The translations under genes and the position numbers were made by a program. The notes below the pieces were generated by a model, which saw only the letters and a program-made list of their open reading frames with translations, did not search any database and had not been told where the DNA came from. From positions 1 through 6,319 of the forward strand of contig JAISWN010000222.1 of assembly GCA_031271075.1 (NCBI GenBank): 6,319 nucleotides of DNA. Direction: 5' to 3'. This DNA is from Treponema sp. Lineage in GTDB: Bacteria > Spirochaetota > Spirochaetia > Treponematales > Breznakiellaceae. Below are positions 1-5,272 of the stretch, one piece after another. Position 1 is the first letter of the stretch. Each line of letters begins with the position of its first letter.

Positions 1-1
1 G

Positions 2-307
2 TTCCGGATGTTTTCCCCGGATCTGACCCTGTCCCCGGAAACCTGGCCCCTCATCATGGCCCACACGGACTACGATTTTGTGGGGGAACTCAAGTTCCAG
101 TACGATGTGGAGATCCGCACTTGGGTGGCCCGGATGGGGACCAAGTCCTTTACGGTCCGCCACGAAGCATGGCAGCGGGGGCAGCTCTGCGCCAAGGGCA
201 GCGCGGTAATCGTCCACTACAACTTCAATACCCACCGGTCCACCCCCATTCCGGAAGACAAACGGCGGCTTCTCTCGGAGCATCTCCTTCAGGCGGAGGG
301 GGAGTAG
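2..307 (+). CDS. Acyl-CoA thioesterase, hotdog fold (4HBT-like), 3' end only
   Basis: The left window edge cuts this gene. The reading frame is open from base 2, so the ATG at 8 is probably internal. About 100 residues remain, ending at TAG 305-307. The visible part matches the second half of 4-hydroxybenzoyl-CoA thioesterase-like hotdog proteins: a strand with FQYDVEIRTWVARMGTKSFT, then a strand with AKGSAVIVHYNFNTHRSTPIP, then a closing helix. In this family, the 'V.R.G..SF...' strand followed by '(A)KG..V.V..d..t.r..PiP' is the standard C-terminal pattern. Such enzymes hydrolyse acyl-CoA thioesters in the cytoplasm. The catalytic Asp and hotdog helix would lie upstream and cannot be checked, and the substrate cannot be told. 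The gene ends 5 bases before the convergent dus gene, leaving no room for a separate terminator between them. Confidence 0.75.
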   Translation, partial: FRMFSPDLTLSPETWPLIMAHTDYDFVGELKFQYDVEIRTWVARMGTKSFTVRHEAWQRGQLCAKGSAVIVHYNFNTHRSTPIPEDKRRLLSEHLLQAEGE

Positions 308-312
308 CGCCC

Positions 313-1335
313 CTACACCCTTGCCGCTTCCCGATCCTCCCCCGAAGTCCCCGCGAAATACCCCCGCCAGGCCCGCTCAATTCCCGCAAGGCTCTCCTCC
401 CGGTTAAGCAGGTTTTTAACGTAGGTTCCCCATTTCAGGTTGTCGCAAAAGTAGCCGAAGAAACGCCTTGCCCGGCTCAGGTGAAATTCCGGGGGCTGGT
501 AGCGGGCAAGGAGTTCCAGGAAGCGGATTCCCGTTTCTTCCAGGTTAACGGTGTCCTTGTTAAGGGGGCCCTCAAGAGCCGCCTTTTCGCCTCCTGTCCC
601 GGCGGCCCCGCCGATAAGCGCCCTGGCGGCGGCGAAGATCCAGGGCCGGCGGACCGCGGCGCGGCCCACCATAAGGGGCCCCCCGGCCCGGCGGAGCATC
701 TCCTCCGGGGAGGAGATGTCCCCGTTCCCCGCCACGGGGATCTTCAACTCCCCCCGCAGGCGCTCCACGTAGTCCCATCGGGCGCTGCGGCGGAATTTTT
801 CCCCGGCGGTACGGGGGTGCAGGGTGATAAGTTCCACCCCTTCCGCCTCAAGGCGGCGGCAAAAGCGGAGGAGTTCTTCAAAGTCCTCCCGGAAGCCTAT
901 CCTCAGCTTGACGCTGAGCCGCCGCCGCACCACCCGCCGGAGGCGGCCCGTCAGGGTTCCCGCCGCGTCCGCCGAGGCCATCCAGGCAACCCCCGCCCCG
1001 GTACGGCGGATGGCCGGGGCAGCGCAGCCCATGTTGATGTCGATGCCCAGGCAGGGGCCGCCCTCAGACTCCCGCCGGTCCAGCAGGGCGGCGGCCCGCT
1101 CGATCTGGTCCGGGTCGGAGCCCGCAATCTGGTAGACCAGCCGTTCCGGGTACGGACCGCCGTCCAGGTACCATTTTTCGAAAGGGCCGCCCCCCAGAAG
1201 AGCCCCGGCGCTTATCATCTCCGTAAAGTACTCATCGGGGCCCCCGGCCGCGTCCCTGCCGAACCCGGCAATGAGTTCCCGCAAGGCCCGGTGGCTAATT
1301 TCCGCCATAGGCGCTAGCATGAAAATCACAGGCAT
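313..1335 (-). CDS. dus: tRNA-dihydrouridine synthase
   Basis: A 340-residue FMN- and NADPH-dependent enzyme that reduces uridine to dihydrouridine in the D-loop of tRNA. Family motifs appear in order: N-terminal LAPMAEISHRAL (residues 7-18) of the TIM barrel; a YQIAG strand (68-72); DINMGC (99-104), where Cys104 is the expected proton-donating catalytic cysteine, followed by RRTGAGVAWM; SVKLRIG (141-147) with Lys143; LHPRT (172-176) with His173; VAGNGDI (201-207); and MVGRAAVRRPWIF (222-234) for phosphate binding. The C-terminal 100 residues form the helical tRNA-binding domain. The usual GCP is GCA here (Ala105). Length is normal for the family. I used ATG 1335; ATGs at residues 6 and 10 are alternatives, since no clear Shine-Dalgarno precedes any of them. 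The gene diverges from cheY and converges on the thioesterase. I cannot assign DusA, B or C from sequence alone. Confidence 0.93.
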   Translation of the reverse strand: MPVIFMLAPMAEISHRALRELIAGFGRDAAGGPDEYFTEMISAGALLGGGPFEKWYLDGGPYPERLVYQIAGSDPDQIERAAALLDRRESEGGPCLGIDINMGCAAPAIRRTGAGVAWMASADAAGTLTGRLRRVVRRRLSVKLRIGFREDFEELLRFCRRLEAEGVELITLHPRTAGEKFRRSARWDYVERLRGELKIPVAGNGDISSPEEMLRRAGGPLMVGRAAVRRPWIFAAARALIGGAAGTGGEKAALEGPLNKDTVNLEETGIRFLELLARYQPPEFHLSRARRFFGYFCDNLKWGTYVKNLLNREESLAGIERAWRGYFAGTSGEDREAARV

Positions 1336-1376
1336 GGTATAATTTACTTATATTTTAGCGAGTAATGAAGAGTGGC

Positions 1377-1405
1377 TTGACTTGCAATTTTCTTTGCCCT
1401 ACAGT
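1377..1405 (+). promoter_or_regulatory. Probable sigma-70 type promoter of cheY
   Basis: TTGACT at 1377-1382 (5 of 6 to the -35 consensus) is followed after exactly 17 bases by TACAGT at 1400-1405 (4 of 6 to the -10 consensus). Overlapping TATATA at 1405-1410 is a less well spaced alternative. This would start transcription near 1411-1413, just upstream of the ribosome binding site. It is read from consensus only; no start site is known. Confidence 0.5.
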
Positions 1406-1414
1406 ATATATCAG

Positions 1415-1422
1415 AAGGGGAG
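1415..1422 (+). promoter_or_regulatory. Ribosome binding site of cheY
   Basis: AAGGGGAG lies 6 bases before ATG 1429. This strong purine-rich Shine-Dalgarno fixes the start, and so supports the 24-residue leader before the receiver domain. Confidence 0.7.
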
Positions 1423-1428
1423 CGTAGT

Positions 1429-1866
1429 ATGACCGCAAAAGATAATATGCCCAATCTCAACGATAAACCGCCTGAGGGTATAAAGCCGGATGGAACCCCT
1501 TACCGGGTACTTGTCGTTGACGATTCCATGTTTATCGCAAAACAGCTTGGCCAGATTTTTACCTCCGAGGGCTTTGAAGTGGCGGCTACCGCCGGCGACG
1601 GGGCCCAAGGGTTGGATAAATACAAGGAATTGCATCCTAATATTGACCTGGTAACTATGGATATCACCATGCCGGTGATGGATGGAGTTTCCGCTCTGGA
1701 AAAAATCCTGGAATTTGATAAAAACGCCTGTGTAATCATGGTGAGCGCGCTGGGGAAGGAAGATGTGGTTAAAAAATCGCTCCTTATGGGAGCAAAAAGC
1801 TACATCGTTAAGCCCCTGGATCGGAAAAAGGTCTTGGAACGGGTGGTTTCCGTACTTAAAAGGTAG
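1429..1866 (+). CDS. cheY: CheY-like single-domain response regulator
   Basis: 145 residues consisting of one receiver domain (about 26-145) with no output domain. All marks of an active receiver are present: the acidic pair Asp31-Asp32 in VLVVDDS, phospho-acceptor Asp78 in VTMDITMPVMDG, the switch residues Ser106 (VSALG) and Tyr125, and Lys128 in YIVKPLD. Proteins of this type take phosphate from the kinase CheA and bind the flagellar switch or another target. Residues 1-24 form a polar, Pro/Lys/Asp-rich extension that ordinary CheY (about 120-130 residues) lacks. The strong ribosome binding site argues the extension is real. No cheA, cheW, cheX or flagellar gene is adjacent; the gene stands alone with its own promoter and a likely terminator. 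The motor role is therefore inferred from the fold, and regulation of another partner is possible. Confidence 0.9.
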   Translation: MTAKDNMPNLNDKPPEGIKPDGTPYRVLVVDDSMFIAKQLGQIFTSEGFEVAATAGDGAQGLDKYKELHPNIDLVTMDITMPVMDGVSALEKILEFDKNACVIMVSALGKEDVVKKSLLMGAKSYIVKPLDRKKVLERVVSVLKR

Positions 1867-1899
1867 ATCCGCCATTCTCCCTGGATGGTGAAGAAAAAT

Positions 1900-1912
1900 A
1901 AGCTGTCAGCTT
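1900..1912. repeat. 13-bp palindrome AAGCTGTCAGCTT
   Basis: A perfect 6-bp inverted repeat (AAGCTG / CAGCTT) around a single T, 33 bases after the cheY stop. A 1-base centre is too tight for a good RNA loop, so a dimeric protein-binding site is more likely than a hairpin. Its position upstream of the nag genes makes an operator conceivable, but it lies about 110 bases upstream of the proposed nagA -35. Confidence 0.35.
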
Positions 1913-1939
1913 GATTCGTATTGGGGGTTTCATACCCGC

Positions 1940-1959
1940 GGTTCTGCCGCACGAGAACC
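1940..1959 (+). other. Alternative hairpin competing with the downstream terminator stem
   Basis: GGTTCT (1940-1945) pairs perfectly with AGAACC (1954-1959) across an 8-base loop. Bases 1954-1959 are also needed in the left arm of the longer hairpin ending at 1999, so the two folds exclude each other. This may be a chance overlap or part of a switch; energies were not computed. Confidence 0.35.
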
Positions 1960-2008
1960 ATACCTTGTCCGCTCTGCGGCGGGCTTGGTTGATTCGTGCC
2001 GTTTTTTT
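1949..2008 (+). terminator. Probable rho-independent terminator after cheY
   Basis: A long imperfect hairpin: GCACGA 1949-1954 with TCGTGC 1994-1999; AACCA 1956-1960 with TGGTT 1986-1990; CCT 1963-1965 with GGG 1981-1983 (one wobble); CCGC 1969-1972 with GCGG 1976-1979, capped by TCT. Two bases after the stem comes a run of seven T (2002-2008). A shorter fold, CGGC 1977-1980 with GCCG 1998-2001, abuts the T-run directly. It points rightward, so it would end cheY transcripts before the nagA promoter. Confidence 0.6.
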
Positions 2009-2017
2009 CTCTTATGC

Positions 2018-2047
2018 CTGACAAAAGACCTTCCGGGTAGTTATATT
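2018..2047 (+). promoter_or_regulatory. Probable nagA operon promoter
   Basis: CTGACA at 2018-2023 (5 of 6 to TTGACA), 18 bases, then TATATT at 2042-2047 (5 of 6 to TATAAT). The overlapping TTATAT at 2041-2046 gives 17-base spacing. Transcription would start about 6-8 bases later, at or next to ATG 2054, which implies a leaderless or near-leaderless mRNA. It sits just after the cheY terminator, as expected for a new transcription unit. Confidence 0.5.
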
Positions 2048-2053
2048 TAGAGT

Positions 2054-3265
2054 ATGGGTATCTGCTTATATAACGGAACCGTAATGACCGGATTTGCCGC
2101 CATGGAACAGTGCGCGGTACTCATCGAAGACGGTAAAATCGCCGATGTTTTTTCCCAAAGGCGTTTTGAACAAAAACATTTCGGCGGCAATATCCAGACT
2201 ATTGATGTAAGGGGCGCTTTTATCGCCCCCGGCCTCATCGACACCCACATCCACGGATTCGGCGGTTACGGTACGGAGGACGGCTTTGACTCCGCCGCGG
2301 CAGGTACCCACTCGGTGCTGGAGATGTCCAAGCGGCTGGTTCAGTACGGGGTTACCGCGTTTAACCCCACCATCTACCCCGCCGAACCGGAACGGATGCT
2401 CCGGGCGGTTCAGGGCGCCGCCGCGGCCATGGGCAGGGAGGAAGGCGCCCAGATCATGGGGCTCCACCTGGAGGGGCCTTTTATCTCCCCCGAACGCCTG
2501 GGGGTTCAGAAAAGGGAAACCATTATGTCCGTGGATATTCCCTTCATGGAGCGGCTCTGGGAGGCGGCGGAAGGCCGGATTGTCAACATGACCGTAGCCC
2601 CGGAACTGAAAGGCATGAGGGAACTTGCCCTGTTCTGTATCAAGAAGGGGATCGTGCTCCAGGCCGGCCATACCGACGCCCGCTACGAAAACATGGTGGA
2701 AGGTATGCAGGCGGGGATCCTCCACGCCACCCACCTGTTCAACGCCATGGGCAAGATGGATCACCGGAACCCCAACGCCGTGGGGGCGGTGCTGATCCAC
2801 CCGGAAATGTCCTGCGAGATCATTGCCGACGGCTTTCATGTTCATCCCGACCTTTTCAAACTCCTCCTCCGGGACAAGCCCCTGGATAAGATCGTCCTGG
2901 TTACCGACGCTTTAAAGCCGGCGGAGCAGCTGGACGGGCCTCTTTACGCCAATGGGGAAGAGGTTGTCTTTAAAGGCGGTTTTTTTTGCCGGAAGATCGA
3001 CGGGGTAATCGCCGGCTCCGCCCTTACCATGATCCGGGGTATCCGGAACCTGGTCAACTTCGGCTTTTCCCTTGAGGACGCGGTAAAGACCGCCGGTTTC
3101 AACCCCGCCCAGGTGATGCGCTACCGGAACAAGGGGGCCATTATCCCCGGCTACGACGCGGATCTGGTGGTTTTTGCCTGGAACGGCGGCCCGGGGAGCG
3201 GGGAGAACAGCCTGAGGGTTCTGGGGGCGATCTCCGGCGGCCGGATCAGAAAAAATACGCTCTAA
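2054..3265 (+). CDS. nagA: N-acetylglucosamine-6-phosphate deacetylase
   Basis: 403 residues of the amidohydrolase superfamily, the normal family length. It removes acetate from GlcNAc-6-phosphate to give glucosamine-6-phosphate, the substrate of the next gene's enzyme, in the cytoplasm. Visible motifs: PGLIDTHIHG with His65 and His67; LEGPFISP with metal ligand Glu140; QAGHTDA with His206; ATHLFNAM with His227; ADGFHVHP with His262; and VTDAL with catalytic Asp285. The intact HxH pair resembles the two-metal Bacillus type rather than E. coli NagA, which lacks it and uses one metal. An in-frame TAG at 2048-2050 rules out a start further upstream, so ATG 2054 is the first possible start and fits the family N-terminus (LYNGTVMTG). 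No Shine-Dalgarno precedes it. It is first in a nagA-nagB-peptidase cluster. Confidence 0.95.
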   Translation: MGICLYNGTVMTGFAAMEQCAVLIEDGKIADVFSQRRFEQKHFGGNIQTIDVRGAFIAPGLIDTHIHGFGGYGTEDGFDSAAAGTHSVLEMSKRLVQYGVTAFNPTIYPAEPERMLRAVQGAAAAMGREEGAQIMGLHLEGPFISPERLGVQKRETIMSVDIPFMERLWEAAEGRIVNMTVAPELKGMRELALFCIKKGIVLQAGHTDARYENMVEGMQAGILHATHLFNAMGKMDHRNPNAVGAVLIHPEMSCEIIADGFHVHPDLFKLLLRDKPLDKIVLVTDALKPAEQLDGPLYANGEEVVFKGGFFCRKIDGVIAGSALTMIRGIRNLVNFGFSLEDAVKTAGFNPAQVMRYRNKGAIIPGYDADLVVFAWNGGPGSGENSLRVLGAISGGRIRKNTL

Positions 3266-3289
3266 ATACGTTTTTCTAAATACATTTTT
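3262..3289 (+). repeat. Two tandem 14-bp units over the nagA stop codon
   Basis: The unit at 3262-3275 (CTAAATACGTTTTT) is followed directly by 3276-3289 (CTAAATACATTTTT), 13 of 14 bases identical. The first copy contains the nagA stop TAA (3263-3265). The repeat fills most of the nagA-nagB gap and ends just before the nagB ribosome binding site, consistent with a small tandem duplication of the gene end. Confidence 0.8.
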
Positions 3290-3290
3290 G

Positions 3291-3297
3291 AAGGAGG
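3291..3297 (+). promoter_or_regulatory. Ribosome binding site of nagB
   Basis: AAGGAGG, a near-perfect Shine-Dalgarno, 7 bases before ATG 3305. It contrasts with nagA, which has none, so nagB should initiate efficiently within the shared transcript. Confidence 0.85.
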
Positions 3298-3304
3298 AAT
3301 TTCT

Positions 3305-4120
3305 ATGCGCCTGATCATTTGCCGGGATTATGCCCAAGTCAGCGGCTGGGCCGCCCGTTACATTGCCAAACGCATCAAAGAGACGGCGGGCCGGGATCGG
3401 CCCTTTGTTTTGGGGCTGCCCACCGGCTCAAGCCCCCTGGGGACATACCGGGAACTCATCGATCTCCACCGGAAAGGGGAACTATCCTTTTCCCGGGTGA
3501 TCAGTTTCAACATGGACGAGTACCTGGGACTGCCGGCCGGCCATCCCCAGAGCTACCGCCGCTTTATGGAGGACAACTTTTTCCACGCCATCGACATAGA
3601 TCCAAAGAACACCCACGTCCCCGACGGAAGCGCCCCGGATCCGGAGGCCGAATGCCGCTCCTACGAGGAGGCTATCGCCGCCGCCGGGGGTATCGACCTT
3701 TTCCTGGGGGGCATGGGCAGCGACGGGCACATCGCCTTTAACGAGCCCGGCTCCTCCCTTCAGTCCCGGACCCGGATCAAGACCCTGACCACCGAGACCC
3801 GGCGGGCCAACGCCCGTTTTTTCGGCGGGGATCCGGAGAAGGTGCCTCCCACCGCCCTCACCGTGGGGATAGGAACCGTCATGGACGCCCGGGAAGTGCT
3901 GATCATCGCCTCGGGCTACGCCAAGGCCCGGGCGCTTAAGGCCGCGGTGGAGGGGGGGCTAAGTCACTGGTGGCCCCTTTCCTGCCTCCAGACGCATCCC
4001 AAGGCCATTATCGTCTGCGACGAAGAGGCTCTGGACGAACTCAGGGTAGGCACGGTGCGGTACTTTAAGTCCCTTGAAGGGCCGGTCCCGGAAGGATCAA
4101 ACCCTAAAGGGGAAAGATGA
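3305..4120 (+). CDS. nagB: Glucosamine-6-phosphate deaminase
   Basis: 271 residues, very close in length and motifs to E. coli NagB (266). It converts glucosamine-6-phosphate to fructose-6-phosphate and ammonia, feeding glycolysis. Motifs in order: GLPTGSSP (37-44) phosphate-binding loop; SFNMDEYLGL with catalytic Asp71; GGMGSDGHIAFNEP with Asp140, His142 and Glu147 (the E. coli Asp141, His143, Glu148 set); SSLQSRTRIKTLT; and SCLQTHPKAIIVCDE. The residues that bind the activator GlcNAc-6-phosphate in the E. coli enzyme (Ser151/152, Arg158, Lys160, Thr161, Tyr254) have counterparts here: Ser150/151, Arg157, Lys159, Thr160 and Tyr253. Activation by the NagA substrate is therefore likely. The start is fixed by the AAGGAGG site, and the stop overlaps the next start as ATGA. 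Confidence 0.97.
   Translation: MRLIICRDYAQVSGWAARYIAKRIKETAGRDRPFVLGLPTGSSPLGTYRELIDLHRKGELSFSRVISFNMDEYLGLPAGHPQSYRRFMEDNFFHAIDIDPKNTHVPDGSAPDPEAECRSYEEAIAAAGGIDLFLGGMGSDGHIAFNEPGSSLQSRTRIKTLTTETRRANARFFGGDPEKVPPTALTVGIGTVMDAREVLIIASGYAKARALKAAVEGGLSHWWPLSCLQTHPKAIIVCDEEALDELRVGTVRYFKSLEGPVPEGSNPKGER
4107..4112 (+). promoter_or_regulatory. Ribosome binding site of the NlpC/P60-like gene
   Basis: AAGGGG inside the last codons of nagB, 4 bases before ATG 4117. Together with the ATGA overlap it supports translational coupling to nagB. Confidence 0.55.
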
Positions 4121-5235
4121 GCCGCCGGGGGCCTCTGTTCCTTCTCCTGGCCCTGTCCTTCCTCTCCCCGGCGGGGATGGCGGAGGCCCTCCGGGCCGAT
4201 GAACAGCTTAACGCGCTGGCGGCCTTTTCCCTGCCTTCCCGCCTCTGGGGCACGGGGGTTGAGGGGATCATCGAAGAAGCCTACCGGCTCTGCTTCAAGA
4301 CCCGGATTCTGGACGGCAAGGTAATGAACCTGCGGATGCCCTTTGCCCAAGACAACGAGCGGGACGCCCTTTCCGAACAGGACTGGCAATTTCTGGGGCG
4401 CGGCAAGGCGGAACCCGGCGAACTTTGGCCCGTCATTGAGAGCCTTCTGGATTCGGAAGATTTCCGGGACTACACCCGAACCCTGATAGACGGGCGGGAG
4501 AAGGTGATCGTCTTTGACATCCCCAGCCAGAGCTGGACCAGTTCCCGGGATCTCTTCGACATTGCCCGGATGAAGGCCGGGGACTATCGGGGCCTGCCCC
4601 ACCGGCCCTATGTGCTGGTAAGCGGCCGGGGGCTTGAGGAAGCGGATGTTTACAACTACCTGTACTGCGTGGGGCACACCGGGATGGACTGCTCCGGCTT
4701 CGTGTGGCATGTGCTTTCCTACGTGGCCCGGGCCGGCGGCCTGGATCTGGGAAAAGCCCTGGCGGGAACCCTGGGGGTCAGGAGGGGGGATCAGCCTTCC
4801 TGGTACGCGGGAACCGCCTTTTACAACTCCCGGAGTCCCCAGATTATCCCGGTAAAGGATGAGATAGCCAGTTTGCGGCCCGGGGATATCCTCCTGTTCC
4901 GGGGCTACGATGGGGAGATGTCCCATTCCGCCGTCATCCAGTCGGTAAATTTTTCCACCGGAACCGTCCGCTACCTCCAGTGTACCGACGAGGCCCCGCC
5001 GGGCGAAAGGGGCGTTCACGAATCATTCATCTATTTCGATCCCGCCCGGCCCCGGACCGCTTTAAGCGATCCCGCCCTGGTCTGGACCCAGAAACGCTAC
5101 GCCCCCTTCCCCGGGGAAAGGGAGTCTCCCTTCTCCGACGACGGCAACCGCTACCGGGCTTTCGCCGAACTGGGGGGCGGCCGGGTAGTACGGCTGCGGC
5201 TCCTTACCCCGGTGATAGAGAAGCTGAACCGGTAG
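4117..5235 (+). CDS. Secreted NlpC/P60-like cysteine peptidase (putative cell-wall hydrolase)
   Basis: 372 residues. The N-terminus is a signal peptide: MSRR, a hydrophobic stretch PLFLLLALSFLSPAG, then a likely cut near MAEA (residues 21-24). There is no lipobox Cys. The middle region (about 30-185) has no motif I recognise. The catalytic core looks like NlpC/P60: GMDCSGFVWHVLSYV with nucleophile Cys192, then LRPGDILLF (253-261), then MSHSAVIQSV with His270. In the family, 'DCSGf', 'l.pGDl..f' and 'H.gi' are the standard blocks; such enzymes cut peptide bonds in peptidoglycan stems in the periplasm. The Cys-His distance (78 residues) looks longer than usual, and the third polar residue is unclear (Gln288 is a candidate). 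It overlaps nagB by ATGA, so it is probably co-translated with the amino-sugar genes. Amidase activity on another substrate is possible. Confidence 0.75.
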   Translation: MSRRGPLFLLLALSFLSPAGMAEALRADEQLNALAAFSLPSRLWGTGVEGIIEEAYRLCFKTRILDGKVMNLRMPFAQDNERDALSEQDWQFLGRGKAEPGELWPVIESLLDSEDFRDYTRTLIDGREKVIVFDIPSQSWTSSRDLFDIARMKAGDYRGLPHRPYVLVSGRGLEEADVYNYLYCVGHTGMDCSGFVWHVLSYVARAGGLDLGKALAGTLGVRRGDQPSWYAGTAFYNSRSPQIIPVKDEIASLRPGDILLFRGYDGEMSHSAVIQSVNFSTGTVRYLQCTDEAPPGERGVHESFIYFDPARPRTALSDPALVWTQKRYAPFPGERESPFSDDGNRYRAFAELGGGRVVRLRLLTPVIEKLNR

Positions 5236-5238
5236 CGC

Positions 5239-5272
5239 CTTGTAAATACCAGATGGTTATATCGGTATTAAG
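5239..5272. other. Weak inverted repeat between convergent genes
   Basis: AATACC (5245-5250) pairs with GGTATT (5264-5269) over a 13-base loop; CTT 5239-5241 and AAG 5270-5272 could add 3 bp past a bulge. It sits where the nag operon and the minus-strand nucleotidyltransferase meet and overlaps the latter's stop codon. Neither strand has a T-run after the stem, so it is at best a weak terminator. Confidence 0.2.

Noticed and set aside
121..1317. 398-codon open frame on the plus strand across dus
   Set aside because: It is antisense to a clear tRNA-dihydrouridine synthase; its translation is Pro/Gly/Arg-rich low-complexity sequence typical of GC-rich antisense frames, with no motif or ribosome site.
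1338..1343. Perfect TATAAT on the plus strand near the dus start
   Set aside because: No acceptable -35 lies 16-18 bases upstream (TAGCAT at 1315-1320), and the stronger cheY promoter is closer to the gene.
1373..1386. TGGC...TTGCA resembling a sigma-54 promoter before cheY
   Set aside because: The GG and GC elements are 8 bases apart instead of the required 10, while a well spaced TTGACT-17-TACAGT pair overlaps it.
1800..2024. 74-codon minus-strand frame over the cheY end and spacer
   Set aside because: It overlaps the terminator hairpin and the 3' end of cheY, has no convincing ribosome site or domain, and is better explained as non-coding structure.
2066..2845. 259-codon open frame on the minus strand across nagA
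   Set aside because: Antisense to a gene with all NagA metal and catalytic motifs; His/Gly/Val-rich translation without family features.
3964..5019. 351-codon open frame on the minus strand across nagB and the peptidase gene
   Set aside because: It lies opposite two well supported genes, and its translation shows no recognisable domain; a composition artefact.
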